From positions 1-64,000 of the forward strand of contig NZ_JAQYWB010000012.1 in the NCBI RefSeq assembly GCF_030145185.1: DNA of 64,000 bases, in the 5' to 3' direction. Origin of the DNA: Desulfoluna sp. Its GTDB lineage: Bacteria; Desulfobacterota; Desulfobacteria; Desulfobacterales; Desulfolunaceae. The position numbers were made by a program, and so were the translations under genes. Under the pieces are notes generated by a model. The model was given only the letters and a program-made list of their open reading frames with translations, had not been told where the DNA came from and made no database searches. The stretch's first letter is position 1. Each line of letters begins with the position of its first letter. This document shows, one piece after another, positions 57,263 through 64,000 of this stretch.

Positions 57263-58579
57263 CTACCGGCAATAACGTACAAATCCACTCTTGCTGAACT
57301 CTTGTTTCTTGACCTGTTTGTCGGAGAGTAACATTTTATGGAATTCCCCTTTACGCGCGGATCGCGAGTAGGTCGTGGCTCTGTCCCGCTGAGGGTTAAC
57401 CGTCAAAAACATGGGCACGGTCATCAAACGAATCGTATGGTCGATAGTCTGGTACCCCTGAGAGACAAAGACCGTCTCCGTGCTGAACTTTCCGTCACTG
57501 GCCTGGGTCGTGTATTTATAAACGGGATTAAATGTTTCGGCATCCACCCATCCGACGCCAGAGCCAAAAAGATAATCCGAATCATCACGCGGCGTATACT
57601 CAATTTCATAGACCTTGCGTTTGACCCAAACGATATTGGTCATGGCCCAGGGAGCACCGGCCCACCCCTCGGTCTCAAAGCCAAGCGCCAACGGCTGATT
57701 CGCCCCGATGTTTACGTCCACACCACCGCCTTCCAGCATCTCCACGGAACGCGCCTTTTCATCTAAAAAGGGCACCAGCATTTCTCGCACGCCCTTCAGT
57801 TTATACTCGGCGTTACGCACTTTAAAAAACGGTCCGCCCCAGCACTGATCATCTTCCGTACTTTCCTGACCAAAATAATGTTCCGAGCTGGCGGTGGTCG
57901 ATGGCATGCGCCGTGTCTTGCGTGTACTGGGCATATAGGTGTAGCGTACCGTCCCCACATCTGGAACGATGGGTTGTTTGCACAGAGTCGCTATGCCCGA
58001 AATATCATACGGTGCTCGGTAGACCGCCAGCATCAGCCACTCATACTTGCCGTCATCGGGAGCCGGAATGAATGTGCGTCCTTCAAGTTTACAGGTCTGT
58101 TCAATTCCTCCTGCGCCGATGGTCAACTGTTTTGCGGCCATATCCTGATGACCGAGGGCGACATTGGCCTGATAAAAATAGTTATACATCAGCTTCCAGC
58201 CGAGTTTGGCATCATTGGCTGCCAACTCAGGAAAGGGGATCCCTCCGGCACGCAAATCCGTTGGGTATTTCTTGCCCGTTGCCGCTTCAATCAGATTACC
58301 GGCATCGTCCACCCCATAACGCCCGGAATTGGTCTCAAGGCTTTTTGCTATACCAGGAAGCTGAAAGCTGCCCGGGTCATAATCAAGCGCCCCGATTTTC
58401 AGTTCCACCCGCCCTGCCTTGACCTGATCCACTATAAAATCAGGCACCAACCCCTCAACCTGCTCCCAGTTGGCCTTGCTGACCACATCGCCCGGGGTGA
58501 CATCGGCCATGGCCCCGGGAACGGCCAAAAGCAGTGCCAGTGCACAAACAATCCATGCCCTACCTGTCATTCTTTGCAT
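57263..58579 (-). CDS. DUF1329 periplasmic protein (LolB-like)
   Basis: A 438-residue exported protein with a signal peptide (1-25, cut near AMADV). The DUF1329 family shows RYGVDDAGNLIEAATGKKYPTDLRAGGIPFP-type blocks early and a long beta-rich body. These proteins have an LolA/LolB-type fold and are almost always encoded with a DUF1302 barrel, as here. The pair is linked to outer-membrane handling of hydrophobic compounds in other bacteria, without a proven biochemistry. GGAGGAGG precedes the ATG. Confidence 0.85.
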   Translation of the reverse strand: MQRMTGRAWIVCALALLLAVPGAMADVTPGDVVSKANWEQVEGLVPDFIVDQVKAGRVELKIGALDYDPGSFQLPGIAKSLETNSGRYGVDDAGNLIEAATGKKYPTDLRAGGIPFPELAANDAKLGWKLMYNYFYQANVALGHQDMAAKQLTIGAGGIEQTCKLEGRTFIPAPDDGKYEWLMLAVYRAPYDISGIATLCKQPIVPDVGTVRYTYMPSTRKTRRMPSTTASSEHYFGQESTEDDQCWGGPFFKVRNAEYKLKGVREMLVPFLDEKARSVEMLEGGGVDVNIGANQPLALGFETEGWAGAPWAMTNIVWVKRKVYEIEYTPRDDSDYLFGSGVGWVDAETFNPVYKYTTQASDGKFSTETVFVSQGYQTIDHTIRLMTVPMFLTVNPQRDRATTYSRSARKGEFHKMLLSDKQVKKQEFSKSGFVRYCR

Positions 58580-58607
58580 TTGTTCCTCCTCCTTATTGAT
58601 GACTATC

Positions 58608-60140
58608 TTAGAAAAGATAACTCACACTCATCTGCAGTTCGTTGCTGTCCTGTTTAAAACCAAACCCCTTATAGGTATCTGAGAGGCACCATTGATACCT
58701 GAGCTCAACCTCCCACTGCTGGCAATCGCTGACGACGATAGACGGGATGGCCATCAAGCTTCGAGTGGTCAAATCACACATACCGGTAATATTTGTTGTG
58801 ATCCGCTGGTGCCAATACTCCGTACTGGCCACGGCAATGAGCTGGTGGTCATAACGGTCTTTGTAAAGCGTCTTGTCGGTATCCGGGTCTGTCCAGGGAT
58901 AACTGATCTTAGAATCATAATCGGCAAACTGACTCCCGACATATTCGAAGGAACAGAAGATCTTCTTGTCCCTGTTAAGCCATGGAGCGCTCACGAACTT
59001 GTCGACCCCCAACCCCCAACGATAAACGTCTGAGTGCTCAATGTAGCCGTCTTCGGTGACCAACCCTTTTGCCGTCAACTCAGCAGCTCTTCCACTGTTG
59101 ACCCCTTCGATGTTCAACGGCATATCTTTGAATATGGCCGCCTCGCCGCGCAGGACGAAATCCAGGCCGCTGAATGCGTAATTAAAACTCCCGCCATACA
59201 CCTTAATGTCCTCAGTCACCAAATCAACGTGGACCGAAGTGGGAACGGTACCGGCCCCGGGAATAGTCGCTGTGTCATAACGCACCCGGGATGTCGGATT
59301 TTCAGCGTACATGCGGTAGTGTGCCAAATTGAACTGCAGATCACCGACGCTCATGCCGAGTTTGAAGCCATACCGGTCGTTTTCTTCGTTCAACTCCTGC
59401 ATCGCAGTGGGCAATGCCGGTTTGGTACGAAGCCCCAAGGGCACCAGCAAAGCGGGGGCTCCGTCAGGCAGATCTTCACCGTTGGTATGCTCTACACCCC
59501 CAGGAATAAAATAACCTTCCAGAGAAGCACTATCGAAAGGACCCAGCCCGTAAATCGTGTGACTGCCCCGGGCGATCCACAGGGGCACCAGCCGTTCTTC
59601 CATATCGACTCCTGCCCCCTGGCTGTCCAGGGGGTTCACCCCGTCGAGAATGCGCATGGTGGTCATCTCGCCCCAGGAGAAAGCCTGTTTTCCCAGCCGC
59701 ATAAAGTTCCCATCCGATTGCAAATCGAGGTAGGCCAGAAAAAAATCAGCGTCCCATTTCAGGTCGTCGACCTCATCCTGATCGAAGTATCGATAGCTGG
59801 CCCGGGTATCGGCATCACTCATCACATCCGGCCCGATGTCCCAGGCGCTGTCGTAAAAAAAACGGGGCTGCAGAGTCATGTGAGATGTCACCCCACTGGC
59901 AACCTCACCGATATCCCAATCAAATAGAACAATGGCCGAGTTACGCTGTTGCACCAAATCACCCGATTCAATGGGCAAAGGGGTATTTTGGGTGCTGTTC
60001 GTACGCACCGCAGCCTGTGAGCGAAGGCGTCCCTGGACCGTCATGGTCCCCGAGTCGTTCAAGGGAAAGGACGCCCAAGCGCACGGGGTGATGATCCACC
60101 CGATGGCCATGAAAAGGGCAATTAGTTGAAATTTTTTCAT
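58608..60140 (-). CDS. DUF1302 outer-membrane barrel protein
   Basis: A 510-residue outer-membrane protein: signal peptide 1-23, then a long alternating beta pattern to a C-terminal aromatic end (MSVSYLF). DUF1302 blocks are easy to see (GKQAFSWGEMTTMRILDGVNPLD; VPLWIARG). It is paired with the DUF1329 gene 28 bases downstream. ATG 60140 is preceded by GAAACAG; an in-frame codon at 60170 would give a non-signal N-terminus. The pair may form an uptake or export route for a hydrophobic substrate. Confidence 0.87.
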   Translation of the reverse strand: MKKFQLIALFMAIGWIITPCAWASFPLNDSGTMTVQGRLRSQAAVRTNSTQNTPLPIESGDLVQQRNSAIVLFDWDIGEVASGVTSHMTLQPRFFYDSAWDIGPDVMSDADTRASYRYFDQDEVDDLKWDADFFLAYLDLQSDGNFMRLGKQAFSWGEMTTMRILDGVNPLDSQGAGVDMEERLVPLWIARGSHTIYGLGPFDSASLEGYFIPGGVEHTNGEDLPDGAPALLVPLGLRTKPALPTAMQELNEENDRYGFKLGMSVGDLQFNLAHYRMYAENPTSRVRYDTATIPGAGTVPTSVHVDLVTEDIKVYGGSFNYAFSGLDFVLRGEAAIFKDMPLNIEGVNSGRAAELTAKGLVTEDGYIEHSDVYRWGLGVDKFVSAPWLNRDKKIFCSFEYVGSQFADYDSKISYPWTDPDTDKTLYKDRYDHQLIAVASTEYWHQRITTNITGMCDLTTRSLMAIPSIVVSDCQQWEVELRYQWCLSDTYKGFGFKQDSNELQMSVSYLF

Positions 60141-60179
60141 CACTGTTTCCTCTATGGCTCTTGCTGGCATTGCCAGCCA

Positions 60180-61127
60180 TTAATTGTCATCATGATTCAG
60201 ACAGCTCGTCCCAAAGTGCTCACGGAGGTACCGCTCCACCGCCAGAGCCGCCACGGTACCATCGGCCATGGCCGTGGTGATCTGACGATAAATCTTTTGC
60301 ACCACGTCTCCAGCAGCGAACACCCCGCTGATGTTGGTTTCCATGCGACTACCGGTGACAATGTAACCGCTGTCGTCCAAATCAATACAATCGCGCAACA
60401 TCTCAGTGTTGGGGTGCTGGCCCATGTAAACAAAGATACCGTCAACCGAAACCTCTTGAATCTGACCCGTCACAACATCCTCAAGCACCACGGCCTTCAG
60501 GCGATCCTGACTCACGATCGCCTTGACCCGAGTCGAAGTCCGTGCCGATACATTCGTGCAGGCAAGTAATTCCCGCTGAATGAGGGGGCTAGCAAAAAAA
60601 CGATCGGCCATCTCAATCAACGTAATGTGCCCAACTCCCAGGGACCGCAGATAAAGCGCTTCGTCAAAGCCACTGTTGCCACCCCCCACCACGAGTATAC
60701 GTTTGTCTTTATAGCCAATACCGTCACAGATCGAACAGTAATGCACCTGCTGACACTCTTCGGCCACCGTCAACGGAACCGGTTTTCTCCCGGTGGCCAG
60801 AATGACCGCCCGGGCATCATAGGCACTCTCATCGGTCGCGACCGTCTTCCATTCGCCACCAAGCTTCATCTCGACGATATCGGTGACCTCTTCAACGGTC
60901 ACACCCAACAGGCGCATATGATCGGAGACCTTTCCCATCAACTCCATGCCATGAATCGCCGGGTAGGAAGGAAAGTTTTCCACCATATAAGTACTGTTCA
61001 CCAGGCCACCACAGATCTCACGCTCAAGGACGACCGTCCTGAGGTTGGCCCGGGCTGCGTAAATGGCCGCCGTCATCCCAGCGATTCCGCCACCAATAAT
61101 GATCACATCGTACGTGTCTTTGTTCAT
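60180..61127 (-). CDS. trxB: Thioredoxin reductase-like flavoprotein
   Basis: A 315-residue NAD(P)/FAD disulfide reductase. The FAD loop is GGGIAG, the redox pair is Cys131/Cys134 in CSICDG, the second dinucleotide loop is GGGNSGFDEAL, and FAAGDV closes the fold. The NADPH-binding arginine pattern (HRR of E. coli TrxB) is not clear after GGNSG, so the cofactor may be NADH or ferredoxin. It is 23 bases after a thioredoxin gene in the same operon, so the two probably work together. Confidence 0.87.
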   Translation of the reverse strand: MNKDTYDVIIIGGGIAGMTAAIYAARANLRTVVLEREICGGLVNSTYMVENFPSYPAIHGMELMGKVSDHMRLLGVTVEEVTDIVEMKLGGEWKTVATDESAYDARAVILATGRKPVPLTVAEECQQVHYCSICDGIGYKDKRILVVGGGNSGFDEALYLRSLGVGHITLIEMADRFFASPLIQRELLACTNVSARTSTRVKAIVSQDRLKAVVLEDVVTGQIQEVSVDGIFVYMGQHPNTEMLRDCIDLDDSGYIVTGSRMETNISGVFAAGDVVQKIYRQITTAMADGTVAALAVERYLREHFGTSCLNHDDN

Positions 61128-61150
61128 ACGTCCATTCCCAATTCATACGT

Positions 61151-61462
61151 TCAAATCGTTTTGTACAACTCAGCCAATTCTTTGACGTTGAGCAAACCGA
61201 TCTTGCGACCGACGATGCCTCCCCTTTTGATGAGGATCATTGTGGGGACACGTTCTACCTCAAGCGCCTGGACGGCCTGGGGGTTGGCCTCTGTGTCAAT
61301 CTGAGCCATTAAAGCCTCAGAACCCTTTTCCGCAAAGCGTTGCATGACCTTTTTAATCGCCTTGCAGTGCGGACAAAGAGACTTGTAAAAGAGCAGGATG
61401 CCATCTTGCCGGGCGATAAAATCGGCATAGTTTTCATCGGTAAGTTCCATCAGATCCGCCAT
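61151..61462 (-). CDS. Thioredoxin-like protein with CPHC active site
   Basis: A 103-residue thioredoxin fold with active site CPHC (30-33) instead of CGPC, and the cis-Pro loop VPTMIL. CPHC is found in DsbA and some thioredoxins and usually gives a more oxidising disulfide. There is no signal peptide, so it is cytoplasmic. Start 61462 is preceded by GAGGAG; longer frames upstream are not conserved. The 260-base gap upstream has no gene. Confidence 0.85.
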   Translation of the reverse strand: MADLMELTDENYADFIARQDGILLFYKSLCPHCKAIKKVMQRFAEKGSEALMAQIDTEANPQAVQALEVERVPTMILIKRGGIVGRKIGLLNVKELAELYKTI

Positions 61463-61722
61463 GTCCTTCTTCTCCTCTTCAATCGTAGTCCTCTGGTTTG
61501 TCACGCTATTCTTTTCCATCACAAAGGTGACACATTGATCATTCAACCCGAACGCGCAGAACAAACCAGAGAATTTTTTTTGTCTATTTGTGAGATAGGT
61601 TTCCAACCCGCCGATGGCGATGATGTGCCGCGAATATGCGGGAGCTGTCGATATGGAGATACCGACCGTTTATCCAGATACAAAAGCAGCGCTATGGATT
61701 CGTCTCAGCCAACAGCCCGCGG

Positions 61723-63045
61723 TTAATGGGTGGCTAACTCATGGAGATCCATCTCATCGGCTGCCGCAGAATCAGCCGGATAAAAACGCGAAGCGATATA
61801 GTAAAAGACGGAACCCATAAATGGAAACGGGCACAGGGCCAACATCCCGATACGCAGACCGTCACACCCCCCCCCGTACATATCCGAGACCATGCCCACC
61901 AGAAGCGATCCCCACCAGGAAAAGCCCAGGAACATGACCAGCACGCAGAGGGACGCCGCCTTGCCACGGTTGCGCAATGGCATGACATCCATGGTGATCA
62001 CCTGAAAAAAAACGATGGTCATATTCGTAACGAAGGTAAAAATCGCCAGCATGATCGTAAAAACGGTCAAGGAAACCTGGCCGACAAACCAAAACTGCAG
62101 GACCGCCCCGACCGCCACGAAGGCGACAATAATCGACGCGAGCAACGGACGCCCGTCTGCCCGACGCGCCTGGAATTTATCCGCTAAAAAACCGGCAATA
62201 AGAGGAGCCACCGCCCCCGGCACAAAAGCGATGCCCATCACAGCGCCAAGCCTGGCCTCGTTGATGCCATAACTTCTCATAATCAATGCCGGCAGCCAGG
62301 ACATCATGGTGATAAACAACACGTTGACGAATCCAGCGCCGAAAATGGTAAAGAGGAAGGACCGTACCTTTACCATCTCTTTAAACTCACTGAATAACGA
62401 TTGCCCTTTGGCCACTTTGTCCACGACCGGAGCGGGGTCCCGAATGAAAACGAGAATCATCGCCAACACGAACCCAGGGGCACCAAAAACATAAAAGGGG
62501 ACACGCCAATTGCCGGTAGAAGCGATCAGATAGCCGCCCAACACCACGCCGAAGATACTGCCGATAAACGCTCCGACATGCATCAGACTGATCACCCTGG
62601 CGCGGGTTTCCTTGGAAAAAATGGCTGAAAGCCAGGCGGCGCCTCCCGGATGAAAAGAGGACTCACCGGCACCGCAGCCAAAACGCATCATCATCATGAC
62701 GACAAAGCTGTGCACCGACGCCGTGCCTACGGTGGCCAGGCTCCACAAGAAGCCCATCAGAGCCAGCGCCTTCTTGCGACTCCAACGATCGACCAACACC
62801 CCGGCAGGCAAAGTGATCAAGCCGACACCGATATACAGGACCGTCTGCAGGGCCCCCATCTGGGTATCGGAAAACCCCAAATCTATTTTTATGGCCTCAA
62901 TCGCGATGGACAAAATCGAACGATCGGCATAATTAAAAACATTGAGAGTGACCAGAGTTAAGAGAATCGACCAGGCCAGCCCGCGACCGGAACTGCTTGT
63001 CTCTTCTACAGGCGGTCCTTTTAAAACTTCGGTAGTAACTTCCAT
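61723..63045 (-). CDS. MFS transporter (spinster-like group)
   Basis: A 440-residue 12-helix transporter. The MFS loop motif is GVLVDRWSRKKAL between helices 2 and 3, and GAGESSFHPGGAAWLS and NYADRSILSIA are typical of the spinster-like branch. Such carriers move organic acids, lipids or sugars in other organisms; the substrate here is unknown. GGAGG precedes the ATG. It is second in the sigma-54 operon. Confidence 0.87.
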   Translation of the reverse strand: MEVTTEVLKGPPVEETSSSGRGLAWSILLTLVTLNVFNYADRSILSIAIEAIKIDLGFSDTQMGALQTVLYIGVGLITLPAGVLVDRWSRKKALALMGFLWSLATVGTASVHSFVVMMMMRFGCGAGESSFHPGGAAWLSAIFSKETRARVISLMHVGAFIGSIFGVVLGGYLIASTGNWRVPFYVFGAPGFVLAMILVFIRDPAPVVDKVAKGQSLFSEFKEMVKVRSFLFTIFGAGFVNVLFITMMSWLPALIMRSYGINEARLGAVMGIAFVPGAVAPLIAGFLADKFQARRADGRPLLASIIVAFVAVGAVLQFWFVGQVSLTVFTIMLAIFTFVTNMTIVFFQVITMDVMPLRNRGKAASLCVLVMFLGFSWWGSLLVGMVSDMYGGGCDGLRIGMLALCPFPFMGSVFYYIASRFYPADSAAADEMDLHELATH

Positions 63046-63078
63046 TATGGTGTACCTCCAAAATGATATAGACGGCCA

Positions 63079-63384
63079 TCAAAGGATTGATTTCCTGGAA
63101 ACGCCCTCTTCCGAGGCACTCCTCGTGGCACTGATGCGCTCTGCCACGGTCGCCAGAATCCAACGAGCCATCTCATCGTCAATCACCCGACCCCGGCTGA
63201 CGATGGCGTCGTTGATCTCCAGAGCCGGCATGCACTCAAGGACATTAAAACGGCTTAACTCCAATGGCTCAGCTACCATCATCACACGGCCGTAGAGGCC
63301 GTTATATTTCAGTGCACGAAGCAAGGTCTGTTCTGATTTGATTAATCGGTGGTAATCTAAATCCAGAATCCTAATCTTTAACAT
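63079..63384 (-). CDS. Thioredoxin_3-like protein lacking the CxxC cysteines
   Basis: A 101-residue protein. The N-terminus (MLKIRILDLDYHRLIKSEQT...) matches the pattern of small thioredoxin_3/redox-active disulfide proteins (IQILGxGCxxCxxLE), and FNVLECMPALEINDAIVSRGRVIDDEMARWI fits their VMSTPALVINGKVVxxGRV end. But the two active-site cysteines are replaced by Tyr11 and Leu14; the only Cys is Cys51, next to the cis-Pro loop. It is the first gene of the sigma-54 operon, with TGGAGA before ATG. The last 25 residues are an extra charged tail. A binding or sensing role is more likely than disulfide chemistry. Confidence 0.7.
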   Translation of the reverse strand: MLKIRILDLDYHRLIKSEQTLLRALKYNGLYGRVMMVAEPLELSRFNVLECMPALEINDAIVSRGRVIDDEMARWILATVAERISATRSASEEGVSRKSIL

Positions 63385-63521
63385 TGTCTATGATCTCCAC
63401 TAACATGAATACTTATACCGCAACCATGAGGGTCGTTACGGTATTTACAAACGATGGTGGCAATCGGCCCCAGGCCGATTGTCGATGGCCAGGACAGACA
63501 ACCGACAGTCCCATCATGGTA

Positions 63522-63537
63522 AGCATATTGCATGCCA
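63522..63537 (-). promoter_or_regulatory. Sigma-54 (-24/-12) promoter
   Basis: On the minus strand TGGCATGCAATATGCT matches TGGCAC-N5-TTGC with correct spacing (GG and GC 12 bases apart) and two mismatches. Start of transcription is expected near 63511, about 125 bases before the first gene. It explains control by the divergent GAF-domain regulator. Confidence 0.75.
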
Positions 63538-63634
63538 GTCAGTGAGTCGTCTTTGAAGACAACCAAAAGATGGCCCACAATGCTACCCTTGAAAGTATGG
63601 AGACAGTTTTCATATGATAATTGGGGCTCACAGA

Positions 63635-63676
63635 ATTTGGCGCTCTAACCTTATTAGTAATAAGAGACTGCCAAAT
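63635..63676. promoter_or_regulatory. Candidate enhancer site (nested dyad)
   Basis: ATTTGGC (63635-63641) and GCCAAAT (63670-63676) surround a perfect palindrome CTTATTA-G-TAATAAG (63650-63664), nearly sharing one centre. It lies 100-140 bases upstream of the sigma-54 promoter, where activator sites are usually found. Confidence 0.55.
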
Positions 63677-63860
63677 GGGGAAATAAAAAATAGGACAACG
63701 GAAAAAATCTACCATACTTCAACTGAAATGATGATATACCGCAATTTGAATGATGACATTGCGCAATTAAGTCAAATCACGCAATTTTTAAGGATACGCA
63801 TGTGGGAACCGACCCCAGAGTGCCCGCAACATTCTCCAACCCATAGGGACACTGAGATAG

Positions 63861-64000
63861 ATGGATAACGAACTGAACGAAATCTTTCACCAGGTCACCA
63901 TCCGAATCTGCGGCAGCCTGGATATCGAAACCGCCATGGGCAATACCTTTGAATACCTGCTCAGGATCTTGCCGCTTGAAGGGTTGTATCTCTCTTATGA
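63861..64000 (+). CDS. Sigma-54-dependent regulator, N-terminal GAF domain (partial)
   Basis: The first 46 codons run off the window. MDNELNEIFHQVTIRICGSL, DIETAMGNTFEYLLRILPLEG is the usual start of GAF-domain enhancer-binding regulators in Desulfobacterota (x-LFREATLRICSSLDIEKAM pattern). The AAA+ and Fis domains should lie beyond 64000. It is divergent from the sigma-54 promoter at 63522, so it is the likely activator. There is no good ribosome site before its ATG. Confidence 0.7.
   Translation, partial: MDNELNEIFHQVTIRICGSLDIETAMGNTFEYLLRILPLEGLYLSY

Noticed and set aside
63378-63578. A 66-codon frame on the minus strand ahead of the thioredoxin-like gene
   Set aside because: The sigma-54 promoter at 63522-63537 lies inside it and would start transcription downstream of its ATG; no ribosome site and no family match.
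63614-63868. An 84-codon frame on the plus strand before the regulator
   Set aside because: It covers the dyad and the spacer, has a mixed composition and overlaps the regulator start; more likely non-coding control DNA.

Overview
The window looks like one piece of a chromosome from a free-living, fairly GC-rich Gram-negative bacterium. I infer a Desulfobacterota (sulfate-reducer-like) host from the gene families: a Bat/MoxR operon, a cytochrome P460-type protein, a YeiH-type sulfite exporter pair, DUF1302/DUF1329 outer-membrane proteins, and a sigma-54 regulator with an N-terminal GAF domain. This assignment comes from gene content only. Essential genes (tsaD, purM, hom, ychF, initiator tRNAs) show it is chromosomal.

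Layout. 0.3-1.1 kb: a metallo-beta-lactamase-fold hydrolase. 1.3-9.5 kb: a leftward MoxR-DUF58-membrane protein-BatA-BatB/C-BatD-BatE operon. 9.9-11.4 kb: an outer-membrane barrel and a P460-like c-type cytochrome. 11.7-18 kb: aldehyde dehydrogenase, an acetolactate-synthase-like ThDP enzyme, a YeiE-like LysR regulator and a divergent YeiH transporter. 18.6-24.5 kb: an unusual leftward operon (SCP2-like protein, class III aminotransferase, split transketolase, second SCP2-like protein) with a divergent TetR regulator. 25-31.8 kb: Na+-dependent transporter, tsaD, purM, hom-thrH-yggU and an initiator tRNA. 31.9-37.7 kb: lipoprotein, RecQ, an AAA-ATPase-like/PD-(D/E)XK protein, a small unknown protein and an orphaned Phd antitoxin. 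37.7-41 kb: REP clusters around a RAYT transposase. 39.3-48 kb: a four-gene Wadjet (JetABCD) plasmid-defence locus with repeats between its genes. 48.5-51.2 kb: SWIM protein, YchF, GluQ. 51.2-55.3 kb: three further initiator tRNA genes in duplicated, repeat-rich DNA, plus a rhodanese gene. 55.4-56.2 kb: HD hydrolase. 56.4-63.4 kb: a nine-gene leftward operon (cysteine-less thioredoxin-like protein, MFS carrier, thioredoxin, thioredoxin reductase, DUF1302, DUF1329, three small membrane proteins) with a good sigma-54 promoter, facing a GAF-domain regulator cut by the right edge.

Intergenic DNA is full of repeats. At least six families recur: four-hairpin REP units with a resident RAYT; a 34-bp CCTCCGGCGGCAAGGTG hairpin; a hairpin linked to a GAAGAACCAAGCACG tail; a GC-rich MITE-like element; a 245-bp element with 17-bp inverted ends; and 175-bp tandem units near the tRNAs. 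They sit between genes of operons (Bat, aminotransferase/transketolase, Wadjet) and at the truncated end of a toxin gene.

The most promising leads are the SCP2/aminotransferase/split-transketolase operon, whose chemistry could build an amino-diol such as a sphingoid-like base (inference only); the sigma-54 redox/outer-membrane operon; the Wadjet locus with atypical ATPase motifs; and the expansion of initiator tRNA genes.
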